NCBI GenBank assembly: GCA_028386065.3
Contig: JAKUCV010007117.1
Coordinates: 203,479 to 267,478, forward strand
Origin: Turnera subulata
Lineage: Eukaryota > Streptophyta > Magnoliopsida > Malpighiales > Passifloraceae
Direction of reading: 5' to 3'
DNA length: 64,000 nt
Shown here in pieces: positions 12,126-23,900 of this stretch (positions are counted from its first letter, which is position 1; the number at the start of each line of letters is the position of its first letter). Under the pieces are notes generated by a model. It saw only the letters and a list, made by a program, of their open reading frames with translations, had not been told where the DNA came from and did no database searches. The translations under genes were made by a program, and so were the position numbers.

Positions 12126-12959
12126 TCAATTAGAATAAGATTTAGGTACCCACTTAAACTTGGGTCCTTGAAAGTTAGCACTAGTACCTTTAAGTACCCA
12201 AATATACTTCAAATGTGTATTCTTACTTTTGAACTTGCAAGTACGAACTCCAAGACCATGTTTTCCACAACAATGGCATGTAATAGATGAATTATATGAT
12301 GATGCACCTCTAGCAAAGTTACTATAGCCGAATGAACTTGAATTGACAAATATTCTTGCATATGAATGTTGCTTATCAGTCAAGGAGCCAATTAGCTCAT
12401 TGTAGGGTAGAACATTAAGATCCTTTACCTCTTCTATTACCGTTACTTTAGCTTCCCACTCCTTACTCAAAGACCTCAATACGGTAACCTTCTCCTTATC
12501 ACTAATGACCTTACCAAGACTCACAAGGTTATTGCATAGAGTAGAAAATCTAGTGCTCATGTCACTAATTGACTCATTAGATATCATTGCACAGAGCTCA
12601 TAATCTCTCATTAGCCTATTAGTCTTAGACTCCTTGACTTGATTAGTTCCCTCATGAGTAGTGCATAAAAGTTTTCAATTCTCATGTGCACTCTTACAAG
12701 TCCTATTTCTCTCAAACTCTTCTTTAGTCAATCCACATAATAAGGAATTTCTAGCCATGACAACTAGAGCACATTTCTTCTTCTCATTTTCACTCGAACC
12801 ACTCAAAGGTTTAGGTGGCCTATTCCAACCACTCTCAACTATCTCCCAAGTTTTTAAACTTTGACCTTCAAGAAATATTTGCATCCTAACCTTCCAATAG
12901 TCAAAATTGACTCCATCAAAGAATGGAGCTTTGTGGATGTTGTAACCTTCAAAAGCCAT
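12126..12959 (-). pseudogene. Copia gag with altered zinc knuckle
   Basis: Gag starts at the ATG at 12957-12959 and opens MAFEGYNIHKAPFFDGVNFD, typical of the copia gag N-terminus (substrate-like FDGxNFxxWKxRM). A stop at 12675 and a gap are followed by 12611-12126 with LMRDYELCAMISNESISDM and the nucleocapsid motif CHCCGKHGLGVRTC. Family members have a His where this copy has Leu, so the CCHC knuckle lacks a ligand. The C-terminal KFKWVPK block is typical of the lineage. Gag packages element RNA into virus-like particles. Confidence 0.75.
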
Positions 12960-13000
12960 GATCTTTACTCTAAGAGGTTAATCCAAAACAAAGAGACCTA

Positions 13001-13013
13001 GGCTCTGCTACCA
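13001..13013 (-). other. Copia primer-binding site
   Basis: The minus strand reads TGGTAGCAGAGCC, matching the initiator-Met tRNA 3' end pattern used by most plant copia elements, apart from one base in the usual TGGTATCAGAG. It sits two bases inside the LTR end (CCTACA, 13016-13021). This fixes the polarity of the element and the LTR boundary. Confidence 0.8.
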
Positions 13014-13015
13014 AT

Positions 13016-14400
13016 TGTAGGCCCAAAGTTAGCTAAGAAGGGGGGTTGAATTAGCTAAAAGTAAATTTTGTAACTCTTTTCACACCAAACTAACAACTAA
13101 GACAAGGTTGTATTTTGTAACCCAAATAGCACCAAACTCTGGAAAAAGCAAGAGATACTCAAATGCGAAAATGTAAAGCAATTCACACAAAAGAGACAAC
13201 ACAAAGATTTAGAGTGGTTCCCCCTAAATCCTATGGGTACATCCACTACTCAAGGCTCCCCTTTGAGATTCCAAAAACTCACTATATGACTTCTTCAAAG
13301 GTGAAGTTCAACCTATTACAAACAAACTTTGTCAAAGGCTCAAGCTCAAACCTTTCACTCACCCAAAGCTTCCCATGACTTGGATACACAACTTCTTAAG
13401 AAAGAACTACCCAACCGCACTCAAGAAATAGGTTTTTCAATAACTCAAGAGTGACTCACTCTTGATTACAAGCCTTAGCACAAAAATCTCTTAATGGTGT
13501 TCTAACACAATGAGCAAGCTATAACACAGTTAGCCAAATCTTTAATTGCTTGCCTTAAATATATTCATGAAAGAAATGGATTATTTATAATGCACTCAAA
13601 AGCTCCCAACGGATCTATTGAACATTAGGACAAAAGAAAGCCTTTTTCCGAAAGAGGACTTAAGTTTTGGTGGCAAATGACTTACAATACTTATTGCCCA
13701 AGTAGCCAATTCTTCAAAATGCCTCTCTGATGCTCTTGTGCCTTCTAGAAACCTTTCTTCACATCCTGGCACACCAATAGGATAGAAAAATGGCCATTTC
13801 ATTTGACTGGTGGAAGCTTTAAGCTCCTCTCCATCTTCTTATCATTTGTGTACACTTGGAGGTGTACCTTCCTTCTCCATCCCATAAAAGGGGTTGTTTG
13901 CTTGTCTTGTTTCTCCATATGGAACAAAAAAAAGGTTCAAAATCCACTAGCTCTTTTGTCCTTTACAAGTTTGAATTTTTTTTAGAAGATAAGGTTCAAG
14001 GAGAAGGATGAATAGTATAAGAAAGTGACGAGGACAACCAAGAAAGGAAGAGAGCCGTTGTGGCTCATTTCTTTCACGCATACTAATTTAAAAAAGAAGG
14101 CCAACCCATTCTTTCCTACATCAGATTAGAACGACGTCACATAGATAAGTGACTTAAGGATGTCTCCTGAGCTTTAGCAAAGACGATTGGTTGAGCCAAA
14201 AAACAACAAAAATTATGGCTTAAAGGACGATAGGCTTTTAATAAGTTGGGCTTGTAACAAAGCCTTAAAAATAGAAGGTGCAGCCTAGTAAAAATTCTAG
14301 CAAATGATTTTCATGAAAGCAATTAGAAAATATAGATTATCCTTCCTTTTTGACAATCAACTAAAAAATTAATAACACTATTTATCTTCAAATATACGAT
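13016..14400 (-). repeat. 5' LTR of minus-strand copia
   Basis: On the minus strand the LTR ends with ...TTTGGGCCTACA just before the primer site. Upstream are sequences typical of SIRE-like LTRs: AACCCCCTTCTTAGC, a GGTTACAAAATAC stretch and a GATTTAGGGGGAACCAC block. The distal edge is uncertain. A TTGATTGTCAAAAAGG motif near 14350 suggests the start lies a short way beyond, around 14400, where AT-rich repeats begin. Confidence 0.55.
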
Positions 14401-15457
14401 AATCAAGAAACATACATCAATATAATACACTTAGAAATTGTTTTTTGAATTTTGAAGCTTATTTTAAAAAGGCTTAAATTTTTTTAAAAAAATTGTTATG
14501 GGGTTTATGGTTTCAATTTTTTTAGAAATATATTAAATTTGTTTTAGGAAGTTAATACCTCAAAGTTGTCAATGAAATTGGGAATACAAGGAAAAATTTT
14601 ACTAATAATAAACTTGAAAATTATTATTGAATTTGTAAGGTTATTTTATAGAGGCTTTAATATTTTTTTTCGAAATTTGTTTAAAACCTAACGTTGATGC
14701 TTGCAAAAAAATATGATTCCTAAAAGTAGGGCCAGCCTATATAAAGATATAATACCTTTAAAATCTATTAAGATCAAAATTAATAAAATTTAACTCACAT
14801 TTTGTGGGAAGGTTGAGATTGATACCTATATATAAGAAAAAAAAGGATAGATTAAATTAGGAATGTCACTATTCATAATATGAACCAATATGGTTAAATC
14901 ACAATTTAACATTAAGGGGTGATTAACCTAAGTTTAGGTCAGCAGGAAAAAGGCTACTAATAAAACATTTAAAAATTATATTTGAATTTTTTGAGATATT
15001 TTAAAAAAGCTTTAATTTTTTTAAAAAAATTATTATGTGGCTTAGGATTTTAAAATTTTTAAGCATATAATAATTTTCTCATTTTAAATCTAATATATAA
15101 TATATTTAATTCTTTAAATAGATTCTATATTTTATTTAAAATAAATTAAAAAATATTTAATATTAATATTAAAATATGCTGAAAGAATGTTGGGGGAAAA
15201 TAAAAAATAGAAAATACATTAACGCACAAATTTCATTCACTTTTAGTTTTTTATACCTTAAATCTGTCTAAGATTATTTTTGGTAGTTAATACTTCAAAG
15301 TTAACAATGAAATTGAGAATAGAAGGAAAATGGCTACTAATAATACACTTAAAAATTGTACTTGAATTTTTTGAGTTATTTTAAAAAGGCTTTAAATTTT
15401 TTTTCTAAAATTATTTTGTGGCTTAGGATATTTAAATTTTTAAACATATAATAAATC
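14400..15457. repeat. AT-rich repeat field, left block
   Basis: Two repeat types alternate. Type R (CTACTAATAATACACTT, then AAAAAGGCTTTAAATTTTTT) occurs about four times, near 14430, 14590, 14960 and 15335. Type Q (GGGCCAGCCTATATAAAG ... GATACCTATATATAAG) occurs at 14728-14888. Related copies lie at 34.6-36.3 kb. No ORF is present. These may be decayed MITEs or a low-copy dispersed repeat. Confidence 0.55.
14888..14943 (-). repeat. Inverted fragment of plus-copia LTR start
   Basis: The plus strand here (AACATTAAGGGGTGATTAAC, then CTAAGTTTAGG) is closely the reverse complement of the start of the copia LTR at 27799 and 30085. It is a short isolated LTR tip in opposite orientation embedded in the AT-rich repeats. 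Confidence 0.55.
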
Positions 15458-16556
15458 CAGCAGATGCGTAGAGTGACAATGATAAAAAGAACGATGAAGA
15501 ATCAGAGTTTTATAAAGGGAAGGTTTTTGAAGAAAAGAAAGATGGAGAACATGAGATGTTTGCTTTTGTCAAAAAGCCAGAGAAGGCCATGAAGAGAACA
15601 GTTGTGGTTCATGCAAAAACCACATAACTTGTTTTGAGAAGCCTAGTATTCGTTCACAGTTTAAAACCGTGAGCAAGAAGAGTGGCAAGCAGAGAGCCAT
15701 TTAGATTAATGTTGATGACTCTATTGAAGATTCTACTATGATGGAAAAATAGACAAAAGAAGTTGAAAAATCGAAGAAATGAGTAAGAACCAAGGAAGAT
15801 GATGATATTGATGGTTCTGTGAAAACCATTAGTGTGGAGAATGAAGATAATGAAGATGTCGAAGATTAACATGCTGATGATCGTAATCATGATGAAGAAA
15901 CTAATGAAGAGCTTGGTAAGGTACCAAGAGGAAGATACTAAAAGAATGGTACTATTAAGCACTTTTGATGCATCTTCCGGAAAGCCAACTAATATCCATG
16001 GAGCACCTACTGATGCTTAACTGAGGAAAATACTCTTTGAGAGCTTAAGAAAGTAGGGGGAGTACAAGAACTTGAATCTAATGATCAGTGCGCTAATATA
16101 CATGGATGGTTTTTCTGCGACGATGATATCAGAAAACTATCAAGAGACAAAACCAGTGGATTGTTACTAGCATGTTGAAGAAGAATTCTGTGTGCTATAC
16201 TAATCCGATCTCCACCATATGGCCACTCATAAGGAGCTAACTCATGGTATCCTAATCTTGCAAAGAGGTTTGGTTTGGTACCAACCAAATTTGATCTTCC
16301 CATTCGCATCGATTCTATTAACATGTCAATTTTGTCTAAAATGGTAATGAAACTGAATATTGAGGAAGAATATGAGATCGAGAAGGCAGTCAGTGCAAAG
16401 GATGCTATGTATGATGATAGCACCACTTGGATTTGCTTTGTGGAGAAAGAGGTTCAAATTTTGTACAAAAATTTAAAGATATTTGAAGATAATGCGATGG
16501 AGAAGCTAGATCAGATCATCTATGCTATGCCTACAGTTGCTTCTGATGAAGGGTGA
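15458..16556 (+). pseudogene. Copia 3' extra-ORF remnant
   Basis: The plus strand carries a degenerate coding stretch rich in Lys, Glu and Asp codons with many stops. Its best open piece is 16275-16556 (MVPTKFDLPIRIDSINM ... EKLDQIIYAMPTVASDEG). The following noncoding part contains repeated TTTTGGATAT motifs common downstream of SIRE-like ORFs. Position and composition suggest the extra 3' ORF of a SIRE-like element. I recognise no domain and cannot assign a biochemical role. Confidence 0.4.
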
Positions 16557-16805
16557 AACCTCTTCAAGATCTAATGCTTCTAGGTTCATGCATTGCATCT
16601 AGGTTAGATTATGGTTATATATGGTTCTACTATCTGATTTTTGTTATGGTTTCCAACTTTTGGATATCTATGCTTATATTCAGGATATTTGTGCTACTCT
16701 TTTGGATATTTACTTTTGCATAGATGATGGATATCATGTTCTTACATGTTGTGCTATGTCGGTTAATATCCCGTCTTTGTTGATGCCAAAACGGGAAAAA
16801 ATTAT

Positions 16806-18483
16806 TGATGTGGTCAGTCCTGGAAGTGCACAGAATCGTCGTGGTACTCAAGGTTGTGTCCACATAGATTACGCAAGAAAATATTCGATTCAATTGTATG
16901 GTCAGAAATAAATGAAGATAAATAATTTCAGAATTGGAGAATCATAAGGAAGCAAATAACAAATTGAACGAGAAGAGGGTTGAAAGTAAAAAAGATAATA
17001 GAAGTAATAAACAATGCAACAATGCAATGATAAAAGGCCTAGATCATTCGAAATTCACCGCCTTTCCTTTGTCATGGATCAATGTACTATTTCAATTGAA
17101 ACCTGCAGCCAAACACATGAATTTTGATGGAACCTATAGTGAAACCATCCGCTCTCGCCAATCTAGTCTCGTCTCAAAGAGTCACCTAATTACTTTCGTC
17201 AATTAAATTACCTCTAGGAGCAATGAAACTTTTTGTTGCTATGGATTCCATGATAACCTAAGCCCTTTCAGCATTTAGATTAAAGATGCTTGATGATTTT
17301 CGGATAATAGACTTCTCCTCTCAATACTTCAACTATTATCTAGAAGTTGCAATAAAGCTGGCCACTTCCATAAAGCAAGAATTAAGCTCACAACAATCAA
17401 TCAAAATTGCCTTGTAAATGAACTGCAGCAAATAGTACATCAAACCATAGCAAATTTGGGGTCGGCTACATCCCTATGATCTAGAATGAAGATTAGTTCA
17501 TCACTGAACTTGGAACAACAAATGAAAATAGAAAAGACATGATATCCTCTCAAATATTCTCACAAGAAAATCAAAGGAAAGACAACTTGACAGAATTTTG
17601 GTTTTAAAGTATGTGTCGGATCCCCTCTCCCACTTCAAGTATGTGTGTGTTCCCCTCTCATTCTTTTATAGTGCTTCTTTCATAGTGGTTGTAAGGGATG
17701 GGCTGCCACTTATGGATGGGCTGCCACTTACTTTTCCACCCTAACATGAATAATCCTTCTTTTTGGATGTGCTAATAATTGAGCTTCCTTTCCAGGAAAT
17801 TGTGTTGATTTCCATGTTGTTTTATACTCCTTGAATGCCTTCCAGGTTGTCCACTTAGATTGTCCAACAAAGCATGTGCTAATGGTTGTCATGATGCTCA
17901 TCTAGAAGTGGTCACATTGTTAACAACTTATGACCCGAGACTTGCAAGCATATTTGTGACCTTTAGACAGCCCAATTGGACTTTGGGATATTCTACAAAG
18001 TTGTAGATAATTCCTTTTTCTTTCTTTCCACATAAAGAACCCCCGAATTGGACTTGTTTAGTAGGAGTTATGATGAAAATACCGACACCGGGTCAGTGGC
18101 CATTGCAGGATTCCTGCACGTCTGGACTGAACTTTATTAATTATTGCTCCAAACCCACAATGCCAAAAATTATGAACTTTATACCACTAGAAAGCTCAGT
18201 ATGTCTACTTTCATCTCTAACTTTTCACATTAATTGAACATCTGAGGCTTCTGAAATTGGCAAAAGAGTGAACTGTGCTCAAGTTTCTGCCTTGTTTCCA
18301 GCTTTGGCCGAAATTGATTGTTTTCGGTAGTGAAATGGGCCGATTTTACACCTGAAATCGTAACTGTCAGTTCAAGCAATTTGTTCAACAACTAAACAAA
18401 AAAAATTGTATGGTTTTTATTCAAAATAATAATAATAAAGAAGTTTTCATGCCTTTATTACTATGTGAAATATGTGCACATCA
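16806..18483 (-). repeat. Athila-1 3' LTR
   Basis: This 1678-bp LTR matches the right LTR through most of its length, including GTGCACAGAATCGTCGTGG near the inner end and TTTATTACTATGTGAAATAT near the outer end. A TATAAAAG box lies on the minus strand at 17663-17670. Relative to the right LTR it lacks about 90 bp around 17690 and has a local repeat of ATGGGCTGCCACTTA, so the two LTRs have diverged by indels as well as substitutions. Confidence 0.85.
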
Positions 18484-18503
18484 AATACCCCCAAACCTAA
18501 ACT
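18484..18503 (-). other. Athila-1 polypurine tract
   Basis: The minus strand reads GTTTAGGTTTGGGGGTATT directly before the LTR start TGATGTG, with GGGGACAAGCAAAAG further upstream. This is the usual Athila plus-strand primer arrangement. It fixes the left LTR boundary at 18483. Confidence 0.75.
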
Positions 18504-20106
18504 TTTGCTTGTCCCCAAGCAAAAAAAATTATAAACTTAGTGAGAAGAAAATGATATGCAGCGATTCCTTTTCTCAACTCTGATCCAATGTGATTTGCTT
18601 ATAATTAACTTGTTCCTTAGACTAAAAAGAGACATGGAAATCAAAAGCAAATCAAGGCACTTCACCCAACTATGTTTAACAAAGAAAACAAAGATCAAAT
18701 TTCCGTACAAGATCATACTAGTCAGTCCTTCTTTGGTATTTCTTTTGATCAATAAGAGGTGCTTGAATATCCCATATGCACATCCAAGGTTTCTACTTCC
18801 ACTAATGGACACAACTCTTGAATTTGAGATCATTAGGTCTTTAAGGGTTGTAATGAGGCAAGGTTGCCGTATCAATAAGGGGTAAAGGTAGAAAAATATC
18901 TGTTTTAAGTTGTGGATTTTCCTCCTAAAACTGAGTTTCTTCTTCTTATTGATTGACTATGCTATTGTCCTCTGATCTCTTTTTCTTTTTCTTTTTTATT
19001 TTCTTAGCGATTGTACGCCCATGTTCGTTAAATTTTGATGAACAACAGCGATGACCACAATGTAGTGAAGAAAGGTAAAAGACCATTTAATGTTGGGGGG
19101 CTTAGGTGCATGACTGCGAGTTCTGTTGTCCTTCCTGCACCAAGTTGAGTCAATTTTCTATCAATGTGCAATACCAGTGACAGGAGGTTAGATGTCATCA
19201 ACTTAACAGATAAAAGGGTAGGATAAATCAAAGAAAATTATGCTGATCAGGCACATGATGGTCACTTCATTGGCTACAAAGGGGTGAAAGGTGATTGATG
19301 CAGGTATAGAAGAAAACATTTGACCATCAAACTAGGCTCAAAGTGGTGAATTAGGGATAACGTGATCAAGGGTTGGCTAAGGATTATATGTGTTGAAATT
19401 CAGGGAATGCCTTACTCATTTCTCAGATCAAGGTTTTGTCTAAATTTTGCCTTAGTAAAAACACTGGATATGTTCTAGGATTATGCAATTAAATGCAATT
19501 GAAACACCTCAATTAATTTTTAGAAGCTAAGAGTAATCCAAATCCTTAGGACACCTTCCTAGTGATCTTGTTTAGAAATCCAAACTTGCCTTTTATTAGA
19601 CTCTTATGTGCTAGGGGACATGAAAACTTTTATTTATGTCATGAATTGGCCTCTTTATTAGTCATGCAAGGAACAAATTTAATCGAATCAACAAAGTCCC
19701 ATTGTTTCAGATTTGATCAAGAAGAATAAAGGTGTAGGTTGAAAAAGAAAACAACAAGCATAAGTAAAATGAAAAACAACAAATGCAATTGTGTCGTCAC
19801 TGAATTGAAATGCAATTACACATAACATTTGAATAAAACAGAAAAGGAAAAGAAAAATTCAAAGTGTAATAAGAAAGAATAGAATGATAAGTTGAATGAC
19901 AAGATGCCTGACAACTAGCTTATCAAAGTATGTTTTGAAGCATCAGATATATAAGTTCAAAAGTTTGAGTTTAGGAATGCTTCTCTATTTGATGTGAAGT
20001 CTTCATGCTCCTTGGTTTCAGCCACTTGATCCTTTTCCCTTCTTTTTCCTCAGGTTGCCTCCCGAATTGTGCTTCTTTAACGTCTTTTAGCTGGACATGA
20101 GGCTTG
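18504..20106 (-). other. Athila-1 3' noncoding region
   Basis: Athila elements often carry an envelope-like ORF in this place, but only short chance frames occur here (for example 18537-18875). The sequence is AT-rich and gene-free, so an envelope ORF is either absent or decayed beyond recognition. Confidence 0.6.
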
Positions 20107-21181
20107 TCAAGGCATAGGCGGTTTTGCTAGTGACAAAATCACTTGTTCGCCAATTTTGTCCCCTATTTTGAACAGCTTGAGGTGCTGTCCATTGACTTTG
20201 AATGGCTCAAATGCTCCATCAGTGATCTCCACAACTCCATGGGGAAAGCTTTGGACCACGGTGAATGGCCTGGACCACCTGGATCGAAGCTTTCCGGGAA
20301 AAAGCTTCATTCTAGAATTGAAGAGAACCACTGGGTGGAACTTTTCCTTCAGAAAATGCATGTCATGTCATTTCTTTGTTCTCTCCTTATAGATGCGGGA
20401 GTTCTCATAGGCTGCAAGGCGCAACTCCTCTAACTCATTAAGCTGCAAAAAGTTGTGTTCTCCTGCTGCCTTCATGTCTAAATTGATATTCTTGATAGCC
20501 CAATAGGCCTTGTGCTCAAGTTCAACGGGCAAGTGGCATGCCTTTCCAAAGACAACTCAGTAGGGAGTGGCTCCAAAGGGCATCGTCGAGCTTGAGGGCC
20601 CATCTTTACCAATTTGTCCTACCGTCTTCTCCAAGATTTGCTTGATTTGTCGGTTGGAGACCTCTACTTGCCCACTTGTTTGGGGATGGTAGGATGTTGC
20701 CACCTTATGAGTGACTCCATATCTCTTCAAGAGGGCAGCAAACTTTCTATTGTAAAAGTGGGAAACCGCCGTCACTTATAATGGCTCTTGGAACTCCAAA
20801 TCTAGTGAATATATTCATTTTCAAGAACTTAGTCACCACATCAGCCGTGTTTGTTGGTGAGGCAATTGCTTCCACCCATTTTGAGACATAGTCCACTCTG
20901 ACTAGGATGTATTCATTCTTTAAGGAAGAAGGGAAAGGGCCCATAAAATCAATTCTCCAAACTTCAAATACTTCCACCTCTAATATGCTGGTTTGAGGCA
21001 TCACATTTCTTTGAGAAACATTCCCGGTTCTTTGGCATTGATTGCATGCATCAACAAAGTGCTTGACATCTCCAAAAAGTGTGGGCCAATAAAAACCAGA
21101 TTGCAACACCTTTGCTGCTGTCTTGTCAGCTCCATGGTGTCCTCCATATGGTGAATTATGGCAGCAAGTAAGAATGTCTCA
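20107..21181 (-). pseudogene. Athila-1 integrase
   Basis: After the in-frame TGA at 21179 the frame gives the HHCC zinc domain ([19 protein letters not shown] ... ACNQCQRTG). The DDE core follows, with the first Asp in [12 protein letters not shown] and the second in AIISDGG. A frameshift near 20770 moves to [19 protein letters not shown], carrying the catalytic Glu. Stops at 20557 and 20362 split the C-terminal part, which ends with PFTVVQSFPHGVVEI. The enzyme would join cDNA to target DNA with a 5-bp stagger. All catalytic residues are visible but the frame is broken in at least four places. Confidence 0.85.
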
Positions 21182-21479
21182 AAATTCTCCGTCAGGGACA
21201 CATCTTCGAATCATGCCATCTCCACATCTCATGAACAAAAGAGGATCATCCCATATGTAGTACTTCAGATCTGAAAAGAAATTCTTCTTTTGGTTGTAGT
21301 CCAAGTTGGGTGGTAAAGCCCCACATGCCAGGTAATTGACATATGATGCAAACCATGGTGTTACTTTGTTGAAGACTCTTTGGACTGATGCAATCAAGTT
21401 CTTGTCAGGAAAGGAATCATCAATTGGAACTTCATTGCTCCCGACTTTCTCTTGTTGCTCTTGTGTCAATCGGGAAAGA

Positions 21480-21951
21480 TGATCGGCTACTACATTTTCG
21501 GTACCCTTTTTGTCTTTAATTTCAAGATCGAACTCTTGAAGAAGTAGGATCCACCTAAGTAGGTGAGGCTTGGCTTCTTTTTTCGTCAGCAAATACTTGA
21601 GTGCAGCATGGTCGGTATGCACAATCACTTTAGAGCCGAGTAAGTATTGCCAAAACTTGTCAATAGCAAACACCATAGCCAAGAGTTCATTCTCCGTGGT
21701 TGCATAGTTGACTTGAGCATCATCCAAGGTCCGACTTGCATAGTAGATGGCATGACCTTCGCCATCCTTTTATGTCTGAGCACAGCACCTATGGCATAGT
21801 CACTAGCATCACAGATGATCTCGAACGGAAGTGACCAATCCGGTGGTTGCATGATTGGAGCTGAAATTAAAGCTTGTTTCAACCTGCAAAATGCATCTAG
21901 GCAAGACTCATCAAATACAAATTCGACATCTTTATTAAGGAGATTTGTCAA
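21480..21951 (-). pseudogene. Athila-1 RNase H
   Basis: The frame opens TNLLNKDVEFVFDESCLDAF and reaches FEIICDASDYAIGAVL with the first RNase H Asp. After a frameshift near 21770 it continues as [39 protein letters not shown] and [13 protein letters not shown], ending near 21480. A linker then leads to the integrase zinc finger. These motifs are diagnostic of gypsy RNase H, which removes the RNA template. Confidence 0.85.
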
Positions 21952-22976
21952 TATTTTGCAACCTTTGAGAAGTCCTTAACAAAGCGTCGGTAAAATGTAG
22001 CATGTCCCAGAAAACTCCTTACGGAACGGACAGAATTAGGGGGTGGCAATTTTTCTATAACTTCTATCTTTGCTTTGTCAACTTCAATGCCACAGTGTGA
22101 AACTAAATATCCAAGTACTATGCCTTCTTGTACCATTAAATGACACTTTTCCCAATTTAAAACAAGGTTAGACCCTATACAACATTGTAAAACTTTGGAC
22201 AAGTTATCAAGACGATTCTGAAATGAAGTCCCATAAACCGAAAAATCATCCATAAACACTTCCATAATCAATTCAAGAAAATCATCAAATGTGGCCATCA
22301 TGCATCTTTGAAATGTAGAAGGTGCATTACAAAGCCCAAAGGGCAAGCGCCTATATGCAACTGTACCATATGGATATGTAAATGTTGTTTTTTCTTGATC
22401 ATGGGGATGAATAGGAATCTAAAAGAATCCCGAATAACCATCCAAGTAGCAAAAATAAGAATGTTTAGCTAACCTCTCAAGCATTTGATCAATAAAGGGA
22501 AGGGGGAAGTGATCCTTCCTAGTGGCTGAGTTAAGTTTCCTATAATCAATGCACATTCGCCATCCGTTTATTGTCCTAGTGGGGATAAGTTCATTATTCT
22601 CATTTTGGACTACCGTTATCCCTCCCTTCTTTGGTACAACATGTACTGGACTCACCCAATCACTATCCAAAATCGGATAGATTATCTCTGCACCTAAAAG
22701 TTTGAGAATTTCCTTTTTAACTACTTCTTTCATATTCTCATTTAATCGTCTTTGATGTTCAATACTAGGTTTGGCTCCCTCTTCCAAATGAATTCTTGGC
22801 ATGCAAAAACTAGGACTGATTCCAGTAAGATCATCAATGCTATACCCTATAGCTTTACGAAATTTTCTCAAAACACACAACACTTGTTCCTCTTCTTCAT
22901 GTGTCAATGCAGCGTTGATTATCACGGGACAAGTAGAATTTGGTTCCAAGAAAGCGTACCTGATTTTTGGAGGCAA
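21952..22976 (-). pseudogene. Athila-1 reverse transcriptase
   Basis: The frame 22976-22419 carries KEILKLLGAEIIYPILDSDW, VHVVPKKGG and YRKLNSATRKDHFPLPFIDQ. An in-frame TAG at 22417-22419 replaces what is a Gln codon in Athila-2. It continues 22418-21948 with LPFGLCNAPSTFQRCMMA and the catalytic FMDD at 22245-22256, then VRSFLGHATFYRRFVKDFSK. A small indel near 21955 shifts the frame into RNase H. The polymerase residues are intact but translation would stop early. Confidence 0.9.
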
Positions 22977-23003
22977 TCATTTTAGCTCCACTTTCAAGGT
23001 TGC

Positions 23004-23822
23004 TTAGTGCTTGCTATCCATTTGATTCGTTCTTTGCTGCAATGGTTCAGCCCCAGTTCTGTCGAATTTTTCAGGATCATGTCCATCTTCGATCGAGCAA
23101 GTGTATTCCTGCATTTCAGAACCTAACTCGTTAGAGGTTAAAAGTGTGCCAGTTTGATCATAAAATGGTCCAGCTTTCTCTATTTCTTCAGCTACCAAAT
23201 CTTCACAAGCATCCCCTTGGCAACACATGTTTGCGTTCATCTGATTCTTGGCTGCCTCCGGAATGTTGAACTCCACAATGTCGAGGCCAACCTTGAGGGT
23301 TAACTTTCCTTGTGAACAATCGATCAAGGCACCTGCTGTAGCTAAGAATGGCCTTCCCAATATCACCAGAGTTTGAGTGTCAGCTTCCATGTCCAAGAAT
23401 ACAAAGTCCACCGGAACGGACATGTTTCCGATTTGCACAGGAATATCTTCAAGAACTCCAATTGGATGCTTAATTGTTCGATGTACAAGCAACAAAGTCA
23501 TTCTTGTGGGCTTGAGTTCCCCAGAGGTTAGCTTTTCAGAAAGTGATAATGGAATCAGGCTTACACTAGCTCCTAAATCACATAATGCTCTATCAATATG
23601 TAATGGACCAATTATGCAAGGAATAGAGGAACTCCCTGGATCTTTTCTCTTGGTTGGAAGTTTTTGCAAGATGAGAGCACTAAATTTCTTCGGCACTGGA
23701 ATTGTTTCAGCATCTTCTATTGCTCTTCTCTTTGAAAGGATGTCCTTAAGGAATTTGGAATAGCTTGGCATTTGGGTGATCACTTTTGTAAATGGTAGAG
23801 TCATGCAGACCTTTTTTAGCAT
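23004..23822 (-). pseudogene. Athila-1 aspartic protease region
   Basis: The open frame includes LCDLGASVSLIPLSLSEKL, the Athila form of the retroviral-type aspartic protease (DLGAS where others have DSGAS), followed by VDFVFLDMEADTQTLVILGRP, the family's second conserved block. It is in the same frame as gag and RT. A TAA stop at 23004 and stops near 23835 and 23901 interrupt the polyprotein. The enzyme would process Gag-Pol. Confidence 0.8.
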
Positions 23823-23900
23823 CTCAATGAATTTTCAGAATTGTGCATCAAGCTTGGTGTTCTTATAGACTTCTAGGTAAGGCAATGGTGGCATGTATGG

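Larger units (their letters stand above)
8200..14400 (-). mobile_element. Ty1/copia element, Maximus/SIRE-like, degenerate
   Basis: The domain order read leftward from 13016 is primer site, gag, protease, GAG-pre-integrase, integrase, reverse transcriptase, RNase H and an extra 3' ORF. Integrase before RT is diagnostic of Ty1/copia. Only the 5' LTR (13016 to about 14400) is recognised. I could not find a matching 3' LTR, and LTR-B sequence occupies the expected place. Multiple frameshifts and stops make it nonautonomous today. The right LTR edge is blurred by AT-rich repeats. Confidence 0.75.
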
